Below, in pieces: positions 38,246 through 50,700 of a DNA stretch of 64,000 nt. Where the stretch lies: contig VXAU01004370.1 in NCBI GenBank assembly GCA_013399695.1, positions 41,272 to 105,271 on the forward strand, read 5' to 3'. The notes beneath the pieces are model-generated. The model was not told the DNA's origin. It did not search any database and worked only from the letters and a program-made list of their open reading frames with translations. The DNA comes from Formicarius rufipectus (lineage: Eukaryota; Chordata; Aves; Passeriformes; Formicariidae). A program made the position numbers and the translations under genes. Each line of letters starts with the position of its first letter. Within the stretch, counting starts at the first letter, position 1.

Positions 38246-40214
38246 AAAGCATGCAAGAAAGACAGAATTCATCTAATCACTGCTTTAAGTACAAATTGTC
38301 CTTCCATGAAAACAAGTAAACCGCCTGCTGTACTTCAGTGCATCACAAATTTGCTGCAAAAAACCCCAAGCAGCATGGGATAGAAAGGTGCAAACTTGAG
38401 ACTGGAAAGCAAAGGTGCAAAGCCAGAGAGCTCTCTTGTTCTCTCTGTTCAACAGAGAATCAGGCTGCTGTGCTAACTGCTAGAGGAATATGTGGGATGC
38501 ATCTTTTCATGCAGCTCAGGTGTCAGGGCATCAGCTAGTGCTTGGTAGAAGTGCAGTAATTCCAGATGTCTACCTTCATTCCTGCTGATTTAACAAGCCC
38601 TTTCAAGAATCCTAGTGAACAACAGATTCATATTTTAAAGGATCTGTTCCTCCTTTTGAATACAAAAGCATTTGTAAAAAGCAAACAGAAGACACATGTT
38701 TGTATTTAATAAGGTTTCTTTTTAATCAGATGTGTACTTCCTTCACCACAAAACACAAATTATTGCCTGTAAGTGTTTATACTACTTTTTGATATCCCTC
38801 AGCAAAGGCTGGCATGCTAGAGAAGAATGTTTGTATCACATTTTCAGCCTGTGCTACACAAAAAATTTTTGAGTATATGGAAACTGTTAGATGATTTCTT
38901 CTTCACTTTGTCTATATTTTGTAACTCCATATATCCATAAAATATTTGGTTAAATAAAACTCACACACAGCTTTGAGACATTGATGTTTTAAAGACAAAG
39001 GTGTTCAGAAGCAAAAGTTTATCCTAATTTATTCCATCTCTCTAAACAACAGACAATATATAGTGTGCACTGCTGAACCAGACCTGACCCCATTGTACTG
39101 TGAGAGCAATAATGACAAGAGAGACCTGGCAGAGGACAGCAGGTTGTGTTTGAGGTGTGCAGTGTGATATGGCAAGCAAAAAGGATCACAGTGGCTGAAA
39201 CACAGAATCACAGACCGAGGTGGCAACAGTTCCTTTTACTTCAACGTTCTTGAGTACGGGCCTCAAGTTCTCCCTGTTGCCACACCAGCAAGAGGTCAGC
39301 GACTTGGAGAAGAAGCACATCAAAAATCACTATGGGGCTAGAACAGCTGGCTGGGGAGGCCACATGAAAGAATTGAATGTGTATTACATCCACCAAATGA
39401 TTGGGAGGGGTAAATATGCTTAATAACTGCAATTCTTGAAAGGAAAATGATCACTTTAGGTCCATCTGAGGAGATGTAAACAAGGGTACTGAGATGACAT
39501 TAAGTGAATGAAATTGTAATCCCCACTGCTGAGACAAAATTCCTGTTACTGACAATGGCAGACTGAGGATTAATGACTCCACTGGAAAAGTGCTAACTTT
39601 GCTGCTCGCGTCACCTAACATTGGGCTGGGACAAATCTCAGTCTGTGGTAGGAAACATTCGTGCATCAGTGGGGAGATGTTCAATCACCTTGTAAGTATT
39701 TCCATCTCTAATATCTCAGATTCTTTGCAAATATTATTCCTTTACTATAATGACACCCACTGAGAGGACAGTTTGCACTGGTATTTCCTTCCATGTGATT
39801 GAGTCTCTCTCTGGGAATTAAACTACAATTATATTCAGGTTAGTGGAGTTTTCCCTCATTCTATTTAAGAGATAGATATCACAGCATTAGTTACAGGACA
39901 TTAAAAAAAAATCTTCACAATCTTGCCACTTATAGTTATGTCAGGCAAAAATAGTGTCTCAGGAAGCGCACATGCTGTTTCCTCCCCAGAGAAGATTCTG
40001 CTCCTCAGACTGAAAGCTGAAGACCCCACCGAGTGCACCCCATTGAACCTCCACTCACTAGATCCCGTGCAATGACCACCAACCTCTGAGGAGGACTGGA
40101 AGTGACTCCTTTTAGAGCCCCTCAATGCTTCTCCTTAAATTGGCCAGTGGGGGTCACTGCTGTTGAATGACACAAGGCTCCATCCCTCCCAGGGTTGAGG
40201 CTGCAGCTCTGGAG

Positions 40215-40305
40215 TGCTCCTAGCTCCTGCTCATGGAGTGAGAAGCAGAATCCAAGAATTAAACCCTAGTCTTTTGCATGGCAGCACACACTGCTATGGC
40301 CTAGT
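40215..40305 (-). mobile_element. Possible tRNA-derived SINE relic
   Basis: On the minus strand GGCCATAGCAGTGTGTGCTG is followed, after GCAAAAGACTAGG, by GGTTTAATTC (40256-40265), close to the tRNA B-box GGTTCGAATCC. The spacing and the following TTGGATTCTGCTTCTCACTC resemble the 5' half of MIR-like amniote SINEs. It does not fold as an intact tRNA by eye, so I do not call a tRNA gene. Confidence 0.35.
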
Positions 40306-41535
40306 TATGGTAGCACATATTTGACTAGATTAGTTTAAAAAGATTTAGACTGTAGTCACTCAATCTTATTAATTTACTCTCTGATTAGAAACAACATTTT
40401 TGGTCAAGGAATGTCTCATGATAGTAAAATATGGTTGCAGTGAAGCACTATAAATAAAGCAGTGGCTGTTTTACATTATGTGATAGAAATGTATTATTTT
40501 ATAATATAACCACAAAAGCAGCTTGCATGTATATCATACCTTTCATCCTGAAATAACCCTAGTTGCCATCCAAACTTTAATTGATGCATACAAACTATAC
40601 ACAGAGATCACTTCGTACACAGCTCAAATAAAAGCACTTCTGTTTAACAGGCTGGTCACTTCTCAGGCTTCATCTTTTTTATACCAAAATTAAGCTCTGC
40701 TCTGCCCAGTTGTGTAATTAAATGTTTCAACTTGGGATCATCCTATACCTAAACAATGTCTTAGTAAAGTCTGGAGGTAAAAATGTCTGGTGGACCATGT
40801 AAAATTCCCCATCCCTATGCCTGCTGTTAATACATAGCTCTGCTCAGTGTGTCACAGTGATTAGATCCTAGCTCGGGTGTCACAGTCCCCAGAAGTAGAT
40901 GACAGTGCTTCACAAGCCTGAGATGATTAAAAATGCCTAACACTATCAGATGTATTGTTCAAGCACATCTTGTACTCCAAAGACTGAAAGTTGCACTAGT
41001 TGTAGCAGCTAACATCCCTCTAAGTGCTAAGTCAAAAGAAGTACTTCCTCCTGCTTTCCTTCTTATGTAATTGTGTTAGTGGTGATTATTTCAATAATTG
41101 GCTTCTTAGCTCCTTACCACAAAAATTACTAATGACTGAGAGCCTCACTGCTGCCGACACCCATCATGGTCACTACAGAAGCATCAGACTGACATTGGTG
41201 TTGAAATGATCTACAGAAACAGAACTGACATTTTAATTAGGCTTCAGAGTAAACATTTTCTAGAGGAAAATCTTTCACATTTTGTCATAATCCACCCTGT
41301 TTGGAATATTTTTCCTTAAGCACAAAAACTGGAAACCAATTTATTCTCTCTCATCTCCGTATGACTAAATCTTAAGATTCTGAATTGCACAGTTCTGAGA
41401 AATGGCATAATTTCTGACACTAATCTCTGGCCTTGGAACTGTAGCTCTGGTTCTACAACATCCATTACAAACCACCTAAGCCTACCCTCTATTTCTGAAA
41501 CACATAAGAGATTGTATTGCTCCCTTGCACATTAG

Positions 41536-41650
41536 CAGGTTTATTTATGGATTTCATTTCTGAGGTGCTTACAGAGAACTACAAAGAGAAAGAGAAATTA
41601 TTGAGGTATGTAACTTGCTTAAAGAGTGCAAGGAGGTTCTAATTAAGACT
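41536..41650 (+). mobile_element. Possible MIR/L2-like relic
   Basis: GAGGTGCTTACAGAG, then TTATTGAGGTATGTAACTTG, CTTAAAGAGTGCAAGG and TTCTAATTAAGACTCTGG, resemble the middle and 3' part of MIR-type repeats (aggtgaagtgacttgcccaaggtcacacaggaagt...). Divergence is high and the match may be partial. It is in the last LDB2 intron. Confidence 0.4.
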
Positions 41651-43377
41651 CTGGATATAACAAAGAACGCTTGATTTACTTAGTGGCATGTAGTGATGCT
41701 TTATTCTTTCCAACACAAATGATATTTCACTGGATTCATGGTTACAGTATTACACTCAACAGGATCTTCATTAGTAAATGAAATCAAAATCCACCTATTA
41801 ATTTCTGTGATGGTGACTGGGAGCACCCTGGAGCAATGGTTCTTAGAGTTTGTGAGAGTTGTGCATTGCTGTCAAATTCCAAATATATGAAAATGGATCA
41901 ATGCGCCCTGTTTTTCTGAAGCTTAACAGAAAGTGATAGTTAAGTGATAATGGCTGCATGGACCCCTTCTGATGATCTTGCATACCTGCAACCCACAGAT
42001 CACAGTGAACAAGTCACTATTCTAGGGTACAAGGGCCTGGGCTTGCAAGAAAGTTTTATTTGAAACAGAGGAATATGAAAAATACAGAGGAATACGATTT
42101 CAGCCAGTAAAGAGGCTTGAAAACTGAGCAAAGACTAGGAAAAACACTGCAGCTAGCTTTCAGTATCAGGGGAAATTATTAGTGCTGTGTAAGTGATAAG
42201 GCAATGACATACCCAAATTAGATAACTAATTTCTTTGAATCATAGGAAGGCTGACATTAGAAAGGCAGGTTTTCTATGAACCTTGCAGAAGTCCTGCCCA
42301 TCTTTGCTCTTTGTTTAGATAAAAGAGGAAACTGGTAACTCCAGTTTCTGCCCAATGGGCTAATATTTCTTCCAAAGATCAGATGTGATTGAGAACATGA
42401 ACAAATCCAAGAACAGTTTTAACAGAAACATCTGCTGAGACTAAGCTGAGTGGACTTCAGCTTCTCAGTCCCTGTTCTGTGGGTTTTCTTTAGGCACTGA
42501 AACCAGCTACTGTGTTTGTGGGAAGCACTGGCAGTACTGAGCCTGCACCCATGAGAGCCTGATAGCAGAGAACTTCTGGTGAGAAAAATGTTTCTATATT
42601 TGTGCTATTGGAGTGACTTTAGCAGCACTTAGTTCTACTTCCAGCATGCTACAGTGTGTTACCTCAGCATGTACAGGATTCAGGTTAAAAGCATCACTGG
42701 ACAAGCAATGGGCCAACCTAGGCATGAGTTGTGTGGTGCAACGATGTAGCTCACTGGCTAACTACATTTGTTTTAAGAATGTAGAAAATATGTAGGAAAT
42801 ACGGAATATGTAGAAAAGGTATTAAAAAAGGGACTTGGGCCAGAAGAATCATGTTGACAAGAGATACTGAAGGTCTGCAATCAGTAGGCTGAGAACTAAC
42901 AGAATCACAGAAATCAGTGCTTTTCCCACCATCATAAGGGAAAATGGCTGCAATAGAGTGCAAATGACTGACAACAGGGCAAAACTTCACATTTTATTTA
43001 CCACAGTTGAGAAAGTAGAAACACTAGTTAGAGACAGAGGATGGACTAAGACTGAACCTTTTCAACTTACTGATGAGAGGAAAGATGCACAGCCACATGT
43101 TGGCAGAGACTCTTAAGGCTCTTTCAAATACTGTGTTATTAGAGATGTATCAGAATGTGTCAGTGCTGTGAAAGTGCTAATAATTTTAAAGCCACACAAA
43201 GAGCATAAATTATACTATTGATTAGGCCTCAGCAACTGAGCTTCAGGGTGCAATGCCAACGTGATCCATGCATGGAAATACAACCACATCATTTCACTTT
43301 CTGGGCTTGGCTCTGTATCCTCAGCACTGACCTTGAAGAACTGATCAGAAAATAGTGCAGGTAGAGGAAATGGCACA

Positions 43378-43396
43378 TCCTCCTCCTCCTCCTCCT
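43378..43396 (+). repeat. TCC trinucleotide run
   Basis: Six TCC units in the last LDB2 intron. Confidence 0.9.
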
Positions 43397-44111
43397 AGAA
43401 GAACATCTCTGTGACAAGTACCATTCCCTGTCATTAATCAAGGTTTGCTCAGCCCAATGTATTTATCTGAAGAGCTGGAAGGGGCTGTGGGGAAAATGAC
43501 AAAATTCTATGAAACTTTCCTGTAGCTGCTGGAATTTCAGCTGTTTTCTGGACACTGTCCTGAACATGCCATTTGCCTCTCCAGGCGTGAAGACCTCATC
43601 ACAGAAACCAAAGTTAATGTTGTGAGTGAGAAGTGTGGATGAGGTGTCTGGGAAGTTCACACATTTGCCAGAGCGTACACAGCATTACTCTAGGAGCAAT
43701 ACTGAATAATTACCCATGTCCTAAACCAAGAAACCTTACATAGAATAGAGGGTAAGAAAACATTTTCTAAACAGGATTATTTTACTATCAGAAAGAAAAC
43801 AACACAAAAGCATAAAAGTGACAGGAAATTAGGAATTAGATATGATTATGGTGGGGAGACTGACTTTGCTGACTGAGAAGAAATCATTGGAGAAAAAGAG
43901 AAAGTTGGAGTTAGAACTTCATATTAATCCAGGTTTGATGGCGATATGAACTCATTGTGAGGGTTGTCCAGAGAGGACGATGAGGAAAACTTAACTGAAA
44001 CTCGGTCTGGTTATGTGAGTTGTCTGGGTAGAAAGATGCAGTGATTCCATTCCTCTTCTGGAATAAGGAGGGGGAAAATGCTTTTAACACTGAAAATTAA
44101 TTACTTCAGTG

Positions 44112-44152
44112 GGGTGTTTTTTTTGTTTTGTTTTTGTTTTTGTTTTAGTTTT
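44112..44152 (+). repeat. TTTTG simple repeat
   Basis: Short TTTTG/TTTTTG run, about 40 bp, in the last LDB2 intron. Confidence 0.8.
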
Positions 44153-46404
44153 ATACTGAGCAGGAAGGTCCCAGTCACAGAAAGCTGTAGAGCCAAAGGA
44201 AGCTTTTAATGAGCTGAAAAATTCCAAATTGTGTTCAAGGATCTGTCTTCTATTGCATGGAAGGGAAACCAGACATTAACTACTAAATTATACACTTTAA
44301 GGTACAGTTATGGGAAAGAAACAGAAAGCCAGTTACTGCTACCTAGAGCTAACTTCAGAAAGCAGTAGTATGCCTGTAATAAGGTCCACTTCAAAGAATG
44401 CATAATTTTGAAGAAATGTGGTAATAGCTGTCTATTAATCTGAAAAGCATTGAATAGTTTTACACCAAAATACCCTACTGCTAAAATTATTTTGAGTTCT
44501 GTCTACTCTACAGGGTGGCCCAACCATCAATTCCATCTGGTTTGCTATCTTTGCTGTTGGGAAGATGGGAAGAGCTGTTAGTATGTCAAATCAAACAGCT
44601 AAGCATTTTCCACTTTGCAGATGGAAAGGAGAGGTGTCCTAAAAATGGAACTTGATCCTCCACGAGAAAGATCTTGGACTATTTTGCTACTCTGGTACAG
44701 AAAGGAAAAGAATATTGAAAAACATTGATTATGCAACAAAGCTAAAAATCCATCCCTCATACCATGATAAACTTCACCAATATGTCTCAGATGCTCAACT
44801 ATCATTTCAATCAGGAAGAGCAGCCTTGACAATTTTATCTGTCAGGGGTAGCCTTTCAGTACCTGAAGTCAGCTTCAGTATCAGTTGGAGTGAGAGGAAA
44901 CTATCAGAGGGCTCAGTTAACACTCAAATGTACACATACCCATGGCTACCACTGGAGCCAACAAAAATTGTCTCTCCAGGGAGGGGCAGGATGAAGAGTG
45001 GAAGGGGTTCAGATTCTGATCTTACTGAACTAAACTCAGAGCAGGGAGTAGCTGAGATAAAGTGATTTTACTGTCTTTTAAGCTTGGGAGACAGCAGGGA
45101 ACGGGCTGGTTGTTCAGCTTTGCACTTAATTGCTGTTGATTTTTTTTTTTTTTTAATATGTTTGAATATTGATCCAAAGGGTTTTATGGCAGACACTGTC
45201 AGTGAGTCAGAGTGGTCCCTGTCACCAGGGCATCAGGTAACTGGCTTCTGACTGTTTTGTGCTGCCAGAAAAACACAGAGACGTCTATATTAGGGAAAGA
45301 ATCTGACTCTGGAGATGAGAGTCATGTGAAAATTTTAATATGACAAGGAGGAAATATGAGTTTAATGTACTGAAGCCCAAAGCTTCTGTAAACTAGTGGA
45401 TTGCTGAATCAGTCGCTAAACAAAAGTCTTCATTTCACTGATATTAGTCTACTCTTTTTTAAATCTGAGTATTCAAGCTTCATAGGAAGTGTCTGCTTTG
45501 TGCTAACAAAAGGCCTATATTCTTTGTCAGGTTTCAGAGGAGACCTAACCCTTTCCTATCTGCTGATCAGAAATCCAATAAAAATCCCTGCATGCTATTC
45601 CCAGGATACAACTTTATGTTTCCTATAATATCAAATTAATTTCCCAAGCTTTAAAATGCATAAGCTATCTTCTTATTGACTAAGGCACACTTTGTCACAA
45701 TTTGGGGTCTGATTACCCCTATATTGTGACTAAGGCAGTAAATGTGACATTATTAATGCTGGTACAGTTGCTACTCTGGAAATGACTTGGTACCTCCCTA
45801 TAAAATTAGGATGTCAACAGTTACAGCTAGCAGGGTGGATCAGCTGAGCCATGTTCCAGGAGAACTACACCCTGCAAGTGGAGTGGTTGGAAAAGGAGAT
45901 AACCCCTGCAGGTAAGTTAATTCATAACCTGTTCCTGTTCAGCAGGTGTTCCTGAACCTGGCACCAATTAGAGGTAAGGTACTACCACAGAGAGACCAGC
46001 AGCTTCCTCAGGTACGGCCGTCCTGCACACCAGGGACGCATCCTCACTTAGCACCCGGCAGATGGAAGTCTGCAAGGCTCATGCTATGTCTAAAAACACA
46101 AGTGCTAATCTGGGTCCCACCACTAGAGGAAGGACTCCCATTAACAAGAAGGAGAACTGGCCCAGGCCTTTAAGAAATCACACCTGATCCTTAGGACACC
46201 TGTGTTTGAGGGTCCTTTGTTAAAGCTGCACTGCAGAACAGTTTCTTCACATCTCTCCTCTAACTCCCCGGATTCTACAGCACACTGTGCAAGAGTGCCT
46301 TTTGCTTGTGATAGTTTTGGCTCAAGAATGCACCTTTTTTACAATGTAAGGAAAGAATTAAAGTATTGTGAGTGAGTCAGGCCTAAAAGGAAAGCGAGAC
46401 TTAC

Positions 46405-46556
46405 AGGTACCTGACTTGATAGACTCAGGTTTGCAGCAGCTGACTTTTTCTTGCTGTTGGTACTATTTGCATTGTTCCCAGCACTGCTGTTGGAAGTGCT
46501 GCTAGTAGAGTTTTTCCTTTTTCTCCGTTTGGTTGTCGGTTGTCTTGTGGGTTCTG
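46405..46556 (-). CDS. LDB2: LDB2 internal coding exon (nuclear localisation signal and Ser/Asn/Thr linker)
   Basis: This 152-bp exon completes the alanine codon split with the preceding exon and encodes EPTRQPTTKRRKRKNS, then a Ser/Thr/Asn/Gly-rich stretch, a KKK cluster and the ending LSLSSQVP. The KRRKRK block is the nuclear localisation signal of LDB proteins. The low-complexity linker separates the dimerisation/SSBP-binding half from the LIM-interaction domain. The linker matches LDB2 (SSTSNSSAGNN) rather than the Gly/Met-containing LDB1 version. The acceptor reads TTGCAGCAG, a tandem NAGNAG site: the first AG keeps Ala before EPTRQ and the second (exon start 46553) drops it. The donor is CCT|GTAAGT. 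Another GT six bases upstream (CAG|GTACCT) would remove Val-Pro in frame. The exon ends in phase 0. Confidence 0.96.
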
Positions 46557-47667
46557 CTGCAATAAAATGATAAGAAGGAAAGCAAATGGCAGATACTGTA
46601 AAGAGTGAACTAAAATGATCCATAAGCAGAAGTGCTGAAATATTTTTTCATATAGTTTTAGATTTTTAAGTTTAATGGTAGTGGTAGTAGAAGGAATAGA
46701 TTTAACATACAAACTGCAAAATGATATTGGGACCCACACCAATGGCATCTGCTTTCCATTTTGTATAATGGTTATCAAAGCTTATTGTCCCAGCATTATT
46801 TATAAAGATATTTAAAAGCCTTTTTCCAGTGGAAGCAGCATGCTAGCTATCATGATGCTCAAAGTGGCTGTGTAACTTGCTGAAGGTCACGCAGCAAAGC
46901 AACAGTGCTAAACAAAAAATCCAGGTCTTACTCTGATATGGGGTACAGTCTCACCTGACCCAGCCAGAGACAAAGCCTAAAGGCAGCTTTGTACCCTACT
47001 GCTGCCATCGATGTGGCACACAAGCAACTACCAAGTGAGTTCCTTGTGCCTCTGACTGTGGTCTTCACCTTTAAAACTGCCTCTCCAAGGAGAGCACTGC
47101 TGAATGCCACTTCCCTGCAAGCCTTCAAAACTCAGACCAAATCAGGACAATTACACAGCTCTGCTCAAACTGGCAAAGAACAGAGGGGCAATTGTACTTC
47201 TCAAAATTTGACCTGGGCACCCATGTGAATAGTCTTAGATATACAAACCTTAGTAATCTGAAAAAAGAGAGAATTATTATTTTGAGGTGTAAGAGGAAAG
47301 AGATCAGGTTCAGATCTGTAAATAACTTTATATTAGTCTAAAAGACAATTAATTATGAATTGTAGCTGTAATTTCAGAGTCACAGCAGGAAGCTGGCTTA
47401 CATAAACGATGAATTCTAATGGAGCCAGTAGGCATTTTGCATTCCATCTACACATTTCTTGTACTAAATTATATCCTAGTCATAGTGAAACCATCTCAAT
47501 GTGCACAGCTATAAATCAGTTGTGTCAGACAAATCATAAAACATCAGAATGATTTTCAGGCTTGCTTTTGGAGCAGTGCTAATTACTTTTCTTTAGAAGT
47601 ACATTTTCCTATTGTTTCTACATTAATTTTACTATAAAATAAGTGGAATACTGGAAATGAAACATAC
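46557..47667 (-). other. LDB2: LDB2 intron before the NLS exon
   Basis: This short intron of about 1.1 kb starts with GTATGT (from 47667 leftwards) and ends TTATTGCAG, followed by a second CAG. It contains a MIR-like SINE relic at 46852-46946, antisense to the gene. No other feature is evident. Confidence 0.9.
46852..46946 (+). mobile_element. MIR-like SINE relic in an LDB2 intron
   Basis: GTGTAACTTGCTGAAGGTCA, CGCAGC and then CCAGGTCTTACTCTG follow the order of the conserved MIR core/3' region (gtgacttgcccaaggtcacacagc ... gatttgaacccaggtctt). The piece is about 95 bp and heavily diverged, as expected for an amniote-age element. It lies antisense to LDB2 in the 1.1-kb intron. Confidence 0.55.
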
Positions 47668-47791
47668 CTGGTGGGGCCACCATTCTCTGCCATTTTTGAA
47701 ATAAGCAAGTCTTCAAGCAGTCTCGAGGACTTAGATTGTAAGTTTTATGTCTTGACATCAGTTCCTGCATTGGCTCCAGTATTACACACAA
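47668..47791 (-). CDS. LDB2: LDB2 internal coding exon (LDB/Chip conserved domain)
   Basis: This 124-bp exon of LIM domain-binding protein 2 starts in phase 0 at a TTG leucine codon after a pyrimidine-rich tract and CAG acceptor. It ends one base into the next codon at a CAG|GTATG donor. It encodes 41 residues beginning LCVILEPMQELMSRHK and ending QKWQRMVAPP, which I recognise as near-identical between LDB1 and LDB2. From memory of the 373-residue human protein this is roughly residues 206-246, the end of the LDB/Chip conserved domain that contacts SSBP co-factors. LDB2 is a nuclear adaptor without DNA-binding activity. It dimerises through its N-terminal half, encoded beyond the right edge of this window, and bridges LIM-homeodomain and LIM-only proteins. 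I choose LDB2 over LDB1 because the two downstream exons carry LDB2-type residues. Confidence 0.96.
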
Positions 47792-50700
47792 CTGGAAGAA
47801 AAAATCAAAGTAGAACAATTTCATCCAAGCAAAGCCCCAGCTGATCAGTATTTACATAATTGGAAATTATACTTTTTTAAATTTTTTGTTTGTTTGTTTT
47901 GCTAACAGAATATGTCTTGCAGTTCAGTTTAATCTGCACTGGGATTGCAGGATAAAAACGCTGAATTGGGAAAACTTTTGCTCACTATTTGCTATCTTAA
48001 GTATTTTTTGGATATATCAGATAAGCTTCAACTCTGGTCTTTCAAGCTATAGAGATTTCAGAAGACTAGATGTTCATGCTTGATTGCTTAAGTTGCAAAG
48101 ATTAATCAATAAAAAATAAAATGCCCATAGTGGCTTGTCATTCCCATACAGCAAAATGTATACACAGTGTTTTTCTGATCTGCTGCACTCCACAAAGAGG
48201 TGTTTTCATAAATGATCTTTTATCTTGCCATTGTGTGCAAAATAATTCAGATAATTTTTGGAGAGTGTTGTGTTATGTGGACTATGCATTCTCTTCCTGT
48301 CACATGAAGAGCATGTCCAAGAGAAATGTGAAGCATTTTATTTCCCTTGTCTGCTTGAATACTGAATATATAAGATGGAGATTTCTGAAAACATGGAATT
48401 TCAAGCAACACCTTTTTTCTTAAAATAGTCATATATTTTCTATCTGTTCACTTTATAATTAAAATCACTGTTTTCAACTTTTTGCTCCTGTTAGCACAGC
48501 AGATCCAGCATAAAGAACACTGAGCTCGTTTCTGTTTGCTCCTGTTCATCACCACAGAATCATTTCCAGTCATTTAAACCTCATGCAAAGCCATAGAAGA
48601 CTACAGAATTGCACACATGTAATCCAGGGGTTACCCTTGCTTGCAGGATCCCTGGTTTTCAGTCATTCTACACAAGAAGAAAAAATCCAGGTTGACCAGC
48701 AGGTTCCACCTGAAATTTGCAGGGCTGGCACATAGGAGGACAAGGTCCCTTACTTACTAACTGAGCACATATGATAAAGAAGTAGCTAGCACAGAATAAA
48801 AATGGACTCTGCATGCCATTTTTAGTCACTTTTCAAAGCAGAACTGCATTTAGAAGCAGGGGCTTTTTTTTTTTTTTTTACCAACAGTAAAAGCAAGGCA
48901 ACAAGTTGATCAAGATTTTAGTAGTCAGAATGGCAACTGCAGAAAAGCATAACTTAAGCCAAGTCTTATTTTGAGTTATTTACTTAATTTTAGCAAGTTT
49001 TGCTAAAGAAGCATCTAGGATTGAGTTCAGCAGGAGACCTTTTCCCTTCCTGGTTTTACAAATATGTAAGACAGGAGGCAAATTCTTCTCTCTGGGCTGC
49101 AGAGCCCATCAATGCTTGCTCCATCCTCCCCATGTGCACCCCACTCTCATCCATATAAATGGAAATGCAAAGTATGCAGGGAAAATAGCTGAAAAAAGAG
49201 CTGCTATGAGGACTAAGAGACTAATTCAGCATTTAAGTATTACTGTGTATTGGCACTGCCATTTGATGAGCCTTTCATTAACAGCAGTTAAAAGAGAGAT
49301 AACATAAAGCAGCAGGGAGAATGAAGAGCTTCAGTATGAGAAATTATTTTTTTCCAATTGCAGAAATTGAATCTGCAGTTGCCTCATTGACTTTTTTTCT
49401 TACATAGAGTTCCTTACATAGTTCTTGTAGATAAATACCTACAAGATAATCTAATAGAAAGCTGCTGTCAGATCTCTGCTACACTTTGGGCTCAGATTTT
49501 CCTCTAGTTCAATATTCTAACAAAAATTAAGAGCAGCAGGTCCTAAAATATGTTCAGGATCCAGTTTATGCTGTGAAAGAGGTGCTGTATTTTGATTTCT
49601 TATTCAATTTATTCTGAAATCTGCAGGCGCTTGCTCAGGTTTTGTGTGTGGGGAGGGGTATATGAGAGAGAAAGAGAGAGAGATTCATGATCAGCATGGA
49701 CACCATTGTTTTGGTTCTCAAAAGTCTGGGTTTCTGGCAGGACTGCCTAAATTTTCTCATTATGAGCAGATAGTAACAAGCATGAAAAAGATGGCTGTGA
49801 TAATTCTGAACGAACTAGTAACCCTGGGCAGAGCACTAGATTCATATAGCTCTATTGCAGCTGGGACTAGAAATATGTAAATATACAGTAGGGTCTTCCA
49901 AGATTTCCTTAGGGGCACTTTATGCATGACACACTTACTCCTCCCTATATATTTATTGTTGGCAACAAAGAGAATGTTTCTTCTTTATCATCTTGGCAAA
50001 GATATTTTCTATTGTGCTCTAACTGTAATGTGCACCAAGAACTACACTGTCCCTGCTGCCTGTAGATATCTTGACTGCTAATCCTGTCTATAATCTCTTC
50101 CACTTCACACACAAGATTAAAATGGGATATAGACCCAAAATGTAGAAATACCTGACTGACTTCACATGCATAAAGTCAAAATATGAGCACTGAGGGCCCT
50201 ACACTAAGAAATGGGACAGTCTCATCTTCTAGATACTTGGGAACTGTATGGCCTCACATGAATTCCTCTTCTGGTTTGGGGGAATTCACAGCTGTTTTCC
50301 TCCTCTAAAATCTGCAAATTGTAAGGTCAGCTTTGAATGCCTGAATAATAGGAAGACATTATACTCTATAGTTTTAAGTGCATGTAGCTCATGTGAATTT
50401 GGCAGAAGTGTAAAATGGTCTGGATTAACAGTGATTAATATTGAATCTCACAGTCTTTTTCAGTAAACTTTGAGACTTATTTGAAATCTAAAGTGACTCA
50501 AAACCAAATCCTTGAAAGAGGAAAAGATCATGCTCCGATTATCTTAAGTCTGAGGAACTTGTTAGTGGCAATCAGTAGCTTAGTTTTTGCAAAAATCAAG
50601 ATCAAAAATGTGGGGAGAAGGTGCATTTAAGAGCTTGGCTGGCCAAAACCACCTGTCATCTTCAGCCACTAGTGAACAGGGTAAATGGCAGGCTGGGTTG

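Larger units (their letters stand above)
37419..46404 (-). other. LDB2: Last intron of LDB2
   Basis: This intron of about 9.0 kb is bounded by a GTAAGT donor (46404-46399) and a TTCACAG acceptor ending at 37419. I see no additional coding exon. It holds a homeodomain-motif-rich non-repetitive block (37975-38245), MIR-like relics at 40215-40305 and 41536-41650, a short TCC run at 43378-43396 and a T/G simple repeat near 44112-44152. The rest is unremarkable AT-rich sequence. Confidence 0.9.

Noticed and set aside
40240..40312. Possible tRNA gene on the minus strand
   Set aside because: Only a B-box-like word is convincing. The arms do not pair as a cloverleaf by eye. Kept as a possible SINE relic instead.
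43378..43396. CRISPR-like or other spaced repeat array
   Set aside because: It is a plain TCC microsatellite. No spaced direct-repeat array exists anywhere in the window and the DNA is from a vertebrate.
44652..45065. 137-codon plus-strand open frame in the last LDB2 intron
   Set aside because: No homology recognised, antisense to LDB2, with no repeat-independent support. Treated as chance.
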